Below, piece by piece: positions 16,442-23,744 of a stretch of DNA of 26,886 nucleotides. The notes beneath the pieces were generated by a model. That model was not told where the DNA came from. It did no database searches and saw only the letters and a program-made list of their open reading frames with translations. The stretch is taken from contig JBMYWA010000027.1 in NCBI GenBank assembly GCA_049606935.1, forward strand, positions 1 to 26,886, read 5' to 3'. Positions within the stretch are counted from its first letter, which is position 1. The number at the start of each line of letters is the position of its first letter. The position numbers were made by a program, and so were the translations under genes. Origin of the DNA: CAJXZP01 sp049606935 (GTDB lineage Bacteria > Bacteroidota > Bacteroidia > Flavobacteriales_G > Salibacteraceae).

Positions 16442-18305
16442 TAGAGTACCAAATATTTTTAAGTTGAACTGGCACATAACGGTGGTTCTTTTTTTTCTAT
16501 TTATAGCCAATGGAATAGCACGTCCTTTTAGTTTTTCTGTTACCGATAATTTAAAGCCCACAAGACTAACTTCACATGTAGAGGTATATCACCATTTAGA
16601 AAACTTACCTGCCGATTCTGTTTTAAAAATAATGAATGCCAATAATAATTTTGAACCCTTGTCATCCACCAGTTTTGGGTTTTCTAATGAGTACTATTGG
16701 CTAAGAACCAGGTTAATAAATGTTGAAAATCATAAATGCGAAAACGTAATTACTGTTAATAATCCTCATCTAGACTTTGTAAAGGTTTGGGAAATAGATG
16801 AAACAAATAATATTAAACTCATTTATTTTGGTGGTGATGGAATGCCGTTTAATGATAGAACCGTTATTAATCGAAATATTGTTATCCCTATTAATCTCAA
16901 AGCTTTTGAAGAGAAGGACTATTTAATTCAGGTAGATAAAAGAGGAGCTTCTGTGAGTGTGCCCTTGCAAATTTTATCTATCCAAGAATTTGAGCGTATG
17001 GAGAAAGAAAGCTTATTTGCTTGTGGAATGTATTTTGGCGTTTTAACTCTTATTGTGGTATTCTCGCTATTTGTAGCATTTATTATGCGACAATCTATTT
17101 TCTTTTGGTATGCATTTTATCTTTTTTTTCTGGGATTCTATCTTTTGGCCCATGTTGGCTTATTGTTTCAATTTGGATACCCTAATTTAAATTGGTTTAA
17201 TGATTATTCTAGGCCCTTGTTTATCACCTTAAGTACTACCGCATTACTTCATTTTATTAGACTATTGCTTAACATTCAAAGTTTATTACCTCATTGGAAT
17301 AGATATTTCAACATTGTTATTTATACACTTTTAGGTTTAACTCTATATTGGATGTTAACTCCATGGTGGCATGAAGTACAAACTATTTTTTATTTAAATG
17401 CGCAGAACCTTACCTTGATGTTATCGCTACTTCTGGTTTTAATTACCTCTATATTAACGTTTAAAAGGCAAAAGTTAATAGTCATGTTTTTTTGGATTGC
17501 TTTCTTAGCTGTGTTGTCGGCTGGTATGTCTATTATTCTTGTAGAATCAGGTTTAGCCAATGAAAGTGTAATATCAATAAATCCGTTGTTTTTTGGTTCA
17601 ATGATTGAAGCCGTGGTTTTTGCTATTGGGTTATCTTATTGGAGTAAAGTGAACGATACCGAGCGTTTACACTTGTTGAAGGTGATTCAAACGAGTAAGA
17701 AAAAAATGGTAGATTCTTATGTTCAAGGAATAGAAAAGGAAAAGGAAAAAATTGCATCGGACTTACACGATGATATTGGTAGTAGATTAAGTCATTTAAA
17801 ACGGCAATTATCTAATAACGATAATGTTCCAAAAGATATAGTTGAAAGAATAGGTTTATTGAGTAATGAAGTACGGAGGATTTCTCACGAATTGTCTCCT
17901 CCTTCTTTTAAAACAGATGAGTTTTTAATTTCTCTGAGACATCTAATATATACACATCAAACAGATCAATTAGAAATAAATTTACAGCTATTTGATTTAC
18001 CAAATTCATTGGATAAAAACATTACAAAACAAGTGTATAGAATTGTTCAAAGTGCGTTAAATGATATTGAAAGGCGCGCAAATTCTACCAATGTTGACGT
18101 GCAAATTTTTCACCATAATTCTGAGCTAGTATTGGCAATTGAAGATAATGGTATGGGATTTAATTATAACAAAAAGGCTCCAGAAGACACTACGAAAGCC
18201 ATGGTGAGTAGGGTAGAGTTAATTAACGGAACTATAGAGATTTCTTCTTCAAAACGGCACGGAACCTCTATAATGATTCAAATTCCTATTTCAAGTGTTC
18301 AATGA
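16434..18305 (+). CDS. 7TMR-DISM HisKA_3 histidine kinase with degenerate ATP-binding domain
   Basis: A 623-residue membrane protein. It has a signal peptide or anchor (about 12-30), an extracytoplasmic beta-rich 7TMR-DISMED2-type domain (about 40-190, with YYWLRTRLINVE), seven membrane helices (about 195-402), a coiled-coil and a kinase-like region. The phosphoacceptor box is good: EKEKIASDLHDDIGSRLSHLK with His445, followed by VRRISHELSPPSF. The ATP domain is damaged: the N-box reads VQSALNDIERRA, with Ser540 for Glu, Asp544 for Asn and Arg for His, and the GxGL of G2 is absent (APEDTTKAM, about 582-590). G1 EDNGMGF remains. The ATG at 16434 sits in ATGTTTAA, overlapping the upstream stop; a TTG at 16416 would add six residues and is less likely. 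Its 3' end overlaps the convergent DUF6495 gene by 20 bases. Confidence 0.9.
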   Translation: MFNRVPNIFKLNWHITVVLFFLFIANGIARPFSFSVTDNLKPTRLTSHVEVYHHLENLPADSVLKIMNANNNFEPLSSTSFGFSNEYYWLRTRLINVENHKCENVITVNNPHLDFVKVWEIDETNNIKLIYFGGDGMPFNDRTVINRNIVIPINLKAFEEKDYLIQVDKRGASVSVPLQILSIQEFERMEKESLFACGMYFGVLTLIVVFSLFVAFIMRQSIFFWYAFYLFFLGFYLLAHVGLLFQFGYPNLNWFNDYSRPLFITLSTTALLHFIRLLLNIQSLLPHWNRYFNIVIYTLLGLTLYWMLTPWWHEVQTIFYLNAQNLTLMLSLLLVLITSILTFKRQKLIVMFFWIAFLAVLSAGMSIILVESGLANESVISINPLFFGSMIEAVVFAIGLSYWSKVNDTERLHLLKVIQTSKKKMVDSYVQGIEKEKEKIASDLHDDIGSRLSHLKRQLSNNDNVPKDIVERIGLLSNEVRRISHELSPPSFKTDEFLISLRHLIYTHQTDQLEINLQLFDLPNSLDKNITKQVYRIVQSALNDIERRANSTNVDVQIFHHNSELVLAIEDNGMGFNYNKKAPEDTTKAMVSRVELINGTIEISSSKRHGTSIMIQIPISSVQ

Positions 18306-18768
18306 GTCTAGAAACCTCATTAAACCATTTTTCATCAGCCATATATCCGCCTTTCTCTATCCAATCAAACATTTCTTGTTCGCGTAATTTCTCATGAGCT
18401 TTTGACGCAGTAAACACTTCGATTTCATTATTTTGAAGACCTATTTGAACCGATTCTTGAAAATTTGAGGTGTTCAGATTAATATCTGAGCCTTCTTTTA
18501 CTTTAATTCCCTTAACAACGGTTTTCGAATCTTCAAACTTTAAACTTTTAAACTCTTTGGCACTCACATGTTCCATATAATTGCATTTGCTTAAAGCTTG
18601 ATCATACACAAGGTCACTGTAAATATTGATTATTTCTTCAGCTGCATTTACATTATCCGACTTCATTTTTTGCCAAGCCTCTGCATCAATACCTTGAGAC
18701 GCCAAAAACCGAATAAAATCATCTTTTAAATTTTCTAGCTCAGAAGAGTTTAACCTTTTGTATTTCAT
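18286..18768 (-). CDS. DUF6495 family protein
   Basis: A 160-residue soluble protein that I match by memory to DUF6495, a Bacteroidota family of unknown function; the typical N-terminus MKYKRLNSSELENLKDDFIRFLASQGI and the YSDLVYDQAL segment (about 51-60) are the basis. It has no signal peptide, membrane segment or obvious catalytic motif, and its C-terminal third is helical and charged (AHEKLREQEMFDWIEKGGY). It is the last gene of a minus-strand operon: its ATG follows the peroxiredoxin stop by one base (TAA-A-ATG). It ends inside the final 20 bases of the oppositely oriented kinase gene. Confidence 0.8.
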   Translation of the reverse strand: MKYKRLNSSELENLKDDFIRFLASQGIDAEAWQKMKSDNVNAAEEIINIYSDLVYDQALSKCNYMEHVSAKEFKSLKFEDSKTVVKGIKVKEGSDINLNTSNFQESVQIGLQNNEIEVFTASKAHEKLREQEMFDWIEKGGYMADEKWFNEVSRLIEHLK

Positions 18769-18769
18769 T

Positions 18770-19303
18770 TTATTTCAATTTATTCAATACCCGTTTTGCT
18801 TCTTCCACATGTTTTTCTGCATTACTCATAGCGTTAAATACATGTTGAATTATTCCGTCTTTGTCTACCACATAAGTTACTCGGCCTGGAACTAAGCCCA
18901 TGTAACTGGCTTGTACACCAAATAAATCTCTTACGGTATTTTTTTCATCGCTCAATAATGTAAACGGTAAGTTGTACTTTTCCTTAAAGGCTAAATGAGA
19001 TTTTGGAGAATCACTGCTGATGCCAATAACAATGGCGTTTAGGTGCTTGAAATCTTCAAATTCATCTCTAAATTTACATGCCTCTTTAGTACAACCAGGC
19101 GTGTCGTCTTTAGGATAGAAATAGATAACTATGTTTTGATGGCCAATAAGTTCTTGAATTTTTACTAGTTTATTTTGTTCGTTTAATAACTCAAAATGAG
19201 GAATGGAATCCCCTTTTTTCAAAGGAGCCAGTTTTTGAGAATTACAAGATGGAAAACTTAAAGCGGTAATCGCAATTATCAAATAAATGGCAAATTGCTT
19301 CAT
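18770..19303 (-). CDS. bcp: Exported Bcp-type thioredoxin-dependent peroxiredoxin, probable lipoprotein
   Basis: A 177-residue AhpC/TSA peroxiredoxin of the Bcp/PrxQ group, which reduces hydroperoxides with electrons from a thiol donor. The active site FYPKDDTPGCTKEACKFRDEF is standard, with peroxidatic Cys71 and Cys76 spaced as in the two-Cys PrxQ pair, and GISSDSPKSHLAFKEKYNLPF follows. Ordinary Bcp proteins are about 150 residues and cytosolic; this one carries about 25 extra N-terminal residues with a signal peptide ending in FPSC (Cys20), then NSQ. That looks like a non-ideal lipobox, suggesting a periplasm-facing lipoprotein. No alternative Met lies before the domain, so the extension is real. 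It lies 3 bases after hflX and 1 base before DUF6495. Confidence 0.93.
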   Translation of the reverse strand: MKQFAIYLIIAITALSFPSCNSQKLAPLKKGDSIPHFELLNEQNKLVKIQELIGHQNIVIYFYPKDDTPGCTKEACKFRDEFEDFKHLNAIVIGISSDSPKSHLAFKEKYNLPFTLLSDEKNTVRDLFGVQASYMGLVPGRVTYVVDKDGIIQHVFNAMSNAEKHVEEAKRVLNKLK

Positions 19304-19306
19304 GTT

Positions 19307-20503
19307 TTAATACAAGAAATCGTGATATGGAAAACGAGTGGCATGAATACTTTTAGCAAGAGCGTAAATGTCTTCGCGTAGTTGAGGTATGTTCTCCTTT
19401 TTTGCTGCCGAAACAAAAATGCAACGATCATTCAGTTCCGCCATCCATGTTTTTTGAAGATCTGCTAAACTAACATGATGCTCACCCTCTCCGGTATAGT
19501 CAAACTCACCCTCTTCTATGTTTTCATAGGCATCTACCTTGTTAAAAACTACAATAGTTGGCTTGTCTGCGCTATCAATTTCAGCCAAAATGGTATTAAC
19601 CGTGCGATAATGATCTTCAAAGTTTGGATGAGAAATATCTACTACATGTAGTAAAACATCGGCTTCTCTTACCTCATCTAAGGTGGATTTGAATGACTCG
19701 ACCAATTGGGTTGGCAGTTTTCTGATAAACCCTACAGTATCGGTTAAAAGCGTGGGTAAATTATTGATAACAAACTTTCTAACCGTTGTGTCAAGAGTGG
19801 CAAATAGTTTGTTTTCCGCGAAAACCTCGGATTTAGTCAACAAGTTCATTAATGTTGATTTACCAACGTTGGTGTATCCAACTAATGCAATCCTAACTAG
19901 TTTCCCCCTGTTTTGACGTTGGGTAAACATTTGTTTGTCAATTTGTTTTAGCTTTTTTTCTAATACAGAAATCTTCTTGCGGATATCACGTCTATCTGTT
20001 TCAATTTCTTTTTCACCAGATCCACCACGAGTAGAAGTACCACCTCTTTGTCGTTCTAGGTGAGTCCACATTCGGGTTAATCTTGGTAAAAGATATTTTG
20101 ACCTAGCCAACTCTACTTGGGTTTTGGCCTGAGCAGTTTGTGCTCTAAATTGAAAAATGTCTAGAATCAGTAAACTTCTATCGTAAATTTTGATGTTTAC
20201 CTCTCGTTCAATATTACGTAATTGTGAAGGTGTTAAATCATCATCAAAAATCAAAACGCCAATGTCGTTTTGTTTAATAAAGTCCTTTATTTCTTCCAGT
20301 TTACCCTTACCAACAAATGTTTTTAAATCTGCTTTTGGTAAAGATTGAGTGAATCTTTTTATGGTATCAATATGAATGGTATTGGCTAAAAAATCCAATT
20401 CGGCCAAATACTCATCTACTTTCTCCGCATTTTGTTGAGGGGTAATTAAACCAATTAAAACGGCTCTCTCCCTAACAGGTGCTGTATTAAACATTTTACC
20501 CAT
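19307..20503 (-). CDS. hflX: Ribosome-associated GTPase HflX
   Basis: A GTPase that binds the 50S subunit and is known in other bacteria to split or rescue stalled ribosomes under stress. Its 398 residues comprise the HflX N-terminal domain (about 10-110, with FVGKGKLEEI at 63-72), the conserved Gly-rich linker RGGTSTRGGSGEKEIETDRR (153-172), a coiled-coil and the G domain: G1 GYTNVGKST (209-217), G2 Thr239, G3 DTVGF (255-259), G4 NKVD (321-324), G5 SAAK (365-368). The first ATG at 20503 overlaps the upstream stop as ATGGGTAA. A second ATG three codons later (20494) gives the same TAA-A-ATG arrangement as two other junctions in the window and is equally possible. Confidence 0.97.
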   Translation of the reverse strand: MGKMFNTAPVRERAVLIGLITPQQNAEKVDEYLAELDFLANTIHIDTIKRFTQSLPKADLKTFVGKGKLEEIKDFIKQNDIGVLIFDDDLTPSQLRNIEREVNIKIYDRSLLILDIFQFRAQTAQAKTQVELARSKYLLPRLTRMWTHLERQRGGTSTRGGSGEKEIETDRRDIRKKISVLEKKLKQIDKQMFTQRQNRGKLVRIALVGYTNVGKSTLMNLLTKSEVFAENKLFATLDTTVRKFVINNLPTLLTDTVGFIRKLPTQLVESFKSTLDEVREADVLLHVVDISHPNFEDHYRTVNTILAEIDSADKPTIVVFNKVDAYENIEEGEFDYTGEGEHHVSLADLQKTWMAELNDRCIFVSAAKKENIPQLREDIYALAKSIHATRFPYHDFLY

Positions 20504-20939
20504 TCAAATGACTCCAAGGAATTCTACTTAAAAACAATACTAACGCGATAGAATAAAAAATGATAATTGTTTTAAATTTTGCCTCTGCTTCTGGCTTTTT
20601 CTTCATTTTTACCCTTCCAATAGTGATAAGTGCCACCCCAATAATCATGGTTAATGGATGCTCCACAGTCATCATACGTAAATAAGAGTCTTTCATTACA
20701 CCGCCCATATTTGCAAAGTTGTTGCTCATTGGCCCTACAAAGAGTAAAAACAAACCAATCAACAATTGAATATGCGATAAAATTAAAACCAATAAAGTGG
20801 TTTTATCTTCCATTGCTCCAAATGGAGATCCATCCGATTTTTTAAAAGCAAATTTTCCGATTGTAAAAATTAAAAACACCAATAAGGCGACCATTAAAAA
20901 ATAATGGGTGGTTCTGAATGTTGATACTAATGATTCCAT
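20496..20939 (-). CDS. Conserved four-TM membrane protein, function unknown
   Basis: A 147-residue integral membrane protein with four hydrophobic helices (about 11-30, 47-70, 92-110 and 122-141). Histidines sit in or at the edge of three of them (His12, His56 in ILSHIQLLIG, His94 in TVEHPLTMIIG), a pattern that could ligate haem. Similar Bacteroidota proteins are often labelled cytochrome-b-like without proof. No CxxCH or enzymatic motif is present. It is the first gene of the minus-strand operon with hflX, bcp and DUF6495, and its stop overlaps the hflX start. A full -7 box lies 25 bases upstream of its ATG. Confidence 0.8.
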   Translation of the reverse strand: MESLVSTFRTTHYFLMVALLVFLIFTIGKFAFKKSDGSPFGAMEDKTTLLVLILSHIQLLIGLFLLFVGPMSNNFANMGGVMKDSYLRMMTVEHPLTMIIGVALITIGRVKMKKKPEAEAKFKTIIIFYSIALVLFLSRIPWSHLNG

Positions 20940-20964
20940 TTATGTTATGATTTATTTGATTTGG

Positions 20965-20972
20965 CAAATGTA
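20965..20972 (-). promoter_or_regulatory. Bacteroidota -7 box (TACATTTG) for the 4-TM/hflX/bcp/DUF6495 operon
   Basis: A full TAnnTTTG match on the minus strand, 25 bases before the ATG at 20939. It sits in the 88-base gap after rnd, so the four-gene operon can be expressed independently of rnd. No hairpin terminator was seen in this gap. Confidence 0.5.
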
Positions 20973-21027
20973 TTAAACCCAAATAAGTTGAAGTAGTTTT
21001 ACATCCAAATTGATTGTGATAATGCTA

Positions 21028-22206
21028 TTACATTTTTAAACCAAAAAATTCACTTTTGGTATCTACTTTTAACCGAGTTCTGTTTTTAATGCTATTAATC
21101 ACATTTTCTCCTAACAATTCTTTTCTCCATCCAGTATCTAACGAAGAGTCAAAGTAAGATAAATCCCATTTCATACGCTTAAATTTGGCGCGGTCAATAA
21201 CCAATTCTGGTGCAATTTTATTATGACTACATATAATTTTTATACCCAAGTATAAAATATCCATTACCGCATCAATTCTGGGTTTAACGGGTACGTGTTT
21301 TGAAATCATATCTAATACTGCACGTTCTTCTTTTGTCTCTTTTTGTTCAAAAAGAGACATAAAAGTATTGCCATCTTTATCAATTACATGAGGCGGAATG
21401 AGGCGGTTGTTATGCAAGTTTTTCTTGCCCCCTTTTACCCCTTTTACAATATGACTTATGAGTTTTTTCTGTAAAATTCTTTCCTTGGGTTTGTTTTTTC
21501 TTTCCGCCATATCAATGCGCCATTTATACAAACGCATTAAAAACAGTTTTTCTCTAACGTTTATTTTAGGAAGCAAACTATTCGCTAAAAACTCTTTGTG
21601 AGGCACTAATTCGTATGCTTTCGGGTCTTGCAATTTATTAAACTCCTCGGTTACCCAATTTTCGCGATTTTTCTCTTTCAGTTTTTGGTTAATACCTTTC
21701 CATAATCGCTCTAGGTAAATTACGTCATTAAGCGCGTATTGTAACTGCTTTTTAGAAATAGGCCGTGATTCCCAATCCGACACTGCCGGACCTTTGTCTA
21801 GAATCATTTTAAGCTCCCCACTCAATAAATTTGCAAACGAAACAGGGTAGTTATATCCAATAAAACCCGCGGCAATTTGCGTATCATACACATTTACCGG
21901 AAGCACCCCAAACTCTTGAAAAAGTAAACGGTAATCATTTTCTCCAGCATGAGTAATTTTTACAATTGCCGGATTTTTTACCATATCTAAAAATAAATCA
22001 ATATTGTCTAGAGCTTCTGGGTCTATGAGGTAATTTCCATTTTCTGTGGCCACCTGAATCAAACATAATATCGGGAAATAGGTTCGTTCCCCAACAAACT
22101 CCGTATCAAATCCAAGCCAAGATATTGACTTGTTTGCAGAATAAAACTGCTGCAGCCCTTCAAGGGTATCTATGTATTTATGCGGTGTTGGTTCAGATTT
22201 GCTCAT
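21028..22206 (-). CDS. rnd: Ribonuclease D-type 3'-5' exoribonuclease
   Basis: A DEDDy exoribonuclease involved in 3' trimming of tRNA and other small RNAs. The 392-residue protein carries the exonuclease domain at about 15-175 with all expected acidic residues: Asp34 and Glu36 in GFDTEFVGE, Asp91 in HAGENDYRLL, Asp108 in VYDTQIA, and Tyr157/Asp161 in YALNDVIYL. A helical HRDC-like region follows (about 205-300), then a C-terminal helical region to the end, giving the usual RNase D length. The ATG at 22206 is 3 bases after a probable -7 box and gives a sensible N-terminus. It diverges from the PIN-PhoH gene across 164 bases in which nothing else is evident. Confidence 0.92.
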   Translation of the reverse strand: MSKSEPTPHKYIDTLEGLQQFYSANKSISWLGFDTEFVGERTYFPILCLIQVATENGNYLIDPEALDNIDLFLDMVKNPAIVKITHAGENDYRLLFQEFGVLPVNVYDTQIAAGFIGYNYPVSFANLLSGELKMILDKGPAVSDWESRPISKKQLQYALNDVIYLERLWKGINQKLKEKNRENWVTEEFNKLQDPKAYELVPHKEFLANSLLPKINVREKLFLMRLYKWRIDMAERKNKPKERILQKKLISHIVKGVKGGKKNLHNNRLIPPHVIDKDGNTFMSLFEQKETKEERAVLDMISKHVPVKPRIDAVMDILYLGIKIICSHNKIAPELVIDRAKFKRMKWDLSYFDSSLDTGWRKELLGENVINSIKNRTRLKVDTKSEFFGLKM

Positions 22207-22209
22207 GCG

Positions 22210-22217
22210 GAAAGGTA
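22210..22217 (-). promoter_or_regulatory. Probable -7 box (TACCTTTC) for rnd
   Basis: Seven of eight motif bases match on the minus strand. Only three bases (CGC) separate it from the ATG at 22206, which would make the mRNA leaderless. Confidence 0.4.
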
Positions 22218-22357
22218 CATTTTTTGAATGGTAACCCCTACTGGATGTATAAAAATTTGAATTGTTAGAAACTATTGTTTTTTATGACAAAAAATTAATA
22301 GTTGAAACACATTGCTTTAATCCAAATTACCGATCTTTAGGATCAGTTATTAACCAC

Positions 22358-22365
22358 TAAATTCA
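22358..22365 (+). promoter_or_regulatory. Possible -7 box (TAAATTCA) for the PIN-PhoH gene
   Basis: Six of eight motif bases match, 5 bases before the ATG at 22371. Weak by itself, but the spacing repeats that seen at holB and VF530. Confidence 0.3.
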
Positions 22366-22370
22366 ATTGT

Positions 22371-23708
22371 ATGGCTAAGAAAAAAAAACAAAAAAAGATC
22401 TTCGTACTCGATACCTCCGTTATTTTATTTGACCACAACTCTATCAATAATTTTGAAGATAATGATGTGGCTATTCCAATTACCGTGCTGGAAGAGTTGG
22501 ATAACTTTAAAAAAGGTAGCGATACTAAAAACTTTGAGGCACGTGAGTTCATCAGGATATTAGACAGACTATCGGATGAGCACTTACTGCAAGAATGGAA
22601 CCCCATTAACGGACCTGAAAAAGGAAGGTTTAAAGTAATAATGGATGGGCAACAAGGGGAAACGGAAGCAGATATAATTTTTGGCTCAGATAAAAACGAT
22701 CACAAAATTTTAAATGCGGCAATTAACCTTGCCGAAGAAAACCCAGAGTGTTTAGTCACTATGGTTTCTAAAGATATTAACCTACGTTTAAAAGCGAAAG
22801 CAGTTGGTATTAATGCTGCCGATTATGAAACCGGAAAAATCAGAGACTTACATCATATAAAAACAGGCAAAAATCACGTAAATGATGTACCCGAAGAGTT
22901 AATTGATAGAATGTTTGCAGAGGGAAAAGTAGCTGCTGATGAGGTAGATTTCTTGGAGTTAATAAATAATGAATACTACATATTACAAGGCGGTTCTAAG
23001 TCTGTATTGGCTGTGTATAATCCAATTGAAAAGATCTTAGAACGAGTAGATAAGCATAATTGCTACGGTATTAACCCTAGAAATGCAGAGCAAACTTTTG
23101 CTATGCACGCTATCCTTAACCCTGATGTAAAACTGGTGAGTTTACAAGGAATTGCAGGTACAGGAAAAACACTTTTATCGCTTGCAGCGGCTATTGAAAG
23201 CAGAAGACATTATAAACAGATTTATTTAGCACGGCCTATAGTTCCATTAAGTAATAGAGATATTGGCTATTTACCAGGAGATGCGCAATCTAAAGTTAAT
23301 CCATACATGGAACCTCTTTGGGATAATTTAAAGTTTATTAAAAACCAATGGCGAGAAACTGACCCTAATTACCATAGAATTGAAGAGATGGTAAAATTGG
23401 AAAAGATTGTAGTTACTCCGTTAGCATACATTAGAGGTAGGAGTTTAAGTAACGTTATTTTTATAGTAGATGAAGCCCAAAACCTTACTCCCCATGAAAT
23501 AAAAACCATCATTACCAGAGCTGGTGAAAATACCAAAATGATTTTTTCAGGTGATATATATCAAATTGATACCCCATACTTAGATGAGCATTCTAATGGT
23601 TTGTCGTACTTAATAGATAAGCTTCAAGGCAATGAAATTTTTGCTCATGTTACCTTAGAAAAAGGTGAACGAAGCGAATTAGCCAATTTGGCGGGAGAAT
23701 TATTATAA
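22371..23708 (+). CDS. PIN domain-PhoH ATPase fusion (PhoH2/YlaK type)
   Basis: A 445-residue cytosolic protein that joins a PIN nuclease domain to a PhoH P-loop ATPase, the arrangement of PhoH2 proteins, which are reported RNA helicase/ribonucleases. The PIN domain (about 9-150) starts IFVLDTSVIL with Asp14, then has Glu41-Glu42 in TVLEELDNF and Asp135 in VSKDINLRLKA, so its acidic centre looks intact. The PhoH domain (about 240-445) has Walker A GIAGTGKT (260-267), the ARPIVPLSNRDIGYLPGD segment, Walker B VIFIVDEAQNL (362-372) and the FSGDIYQID segment. The N-terminus is a Lys-rich stretch (MAKKKKQKK), which may contact nucleic acid. It stands alone between a divergent rnd and a strong bidirectional terminator. 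Confidence 0.93.
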   Translation: MAKKKKQKKIFVLDTSVILFDHNSINNFEDNDVAIPITVLEELDNFKKGSDTKNFEAREFIRILDRLSDEHLLQEWNPINGPEKGRFKVIMDGQQGETEADIIFGSDKNDHKILNAAINLAEENPECLVTMVSKDINLRLKAKAVGINAADYETGKIRDLHHIKTGKNHVNDVPEELIDRMFAEGKVAADEVDFLELINNEYYILQGGSKSVLAVYNPIEKILERVDKHNCYGINPRNAEQTFAMHAILNPDVKLVSLQGIAGTGKTLLSLAAAIESRRHYKQIYLARPIVPLSNRDIGYLPGDAQSKVNPYMEPLWDNLKFIKNQWRETDPNYHRIEEMVKLEKIVVTPLAYIRGRSLSNVIFIVDEAQNLTPHEIKTIITRAGENTKMIFSGDIYQIDTPYLDEHSNGLSYLIDKLQGNEIFAHVTLEKGERSELANLAGELL

Positions 23709-23713
23709 TAACT

Positions 23714-23744
23714 AAAAAGGGAGGTATTTAACCTCCCTTTTTTT
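23714..23744. terminator. Strong bidirectional Rho-independent terminator
   Basis: GGGAGGT (23719-23725) pairs with ACCTCCC (23731-23737) around ATTTA, flanked by A5 and T7. It ends the PIN-PhoH transcript and can also end the converging bestrophin transcript, whose stop codon (23743-23745) begins inside the T run. Confidence 0.88.
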
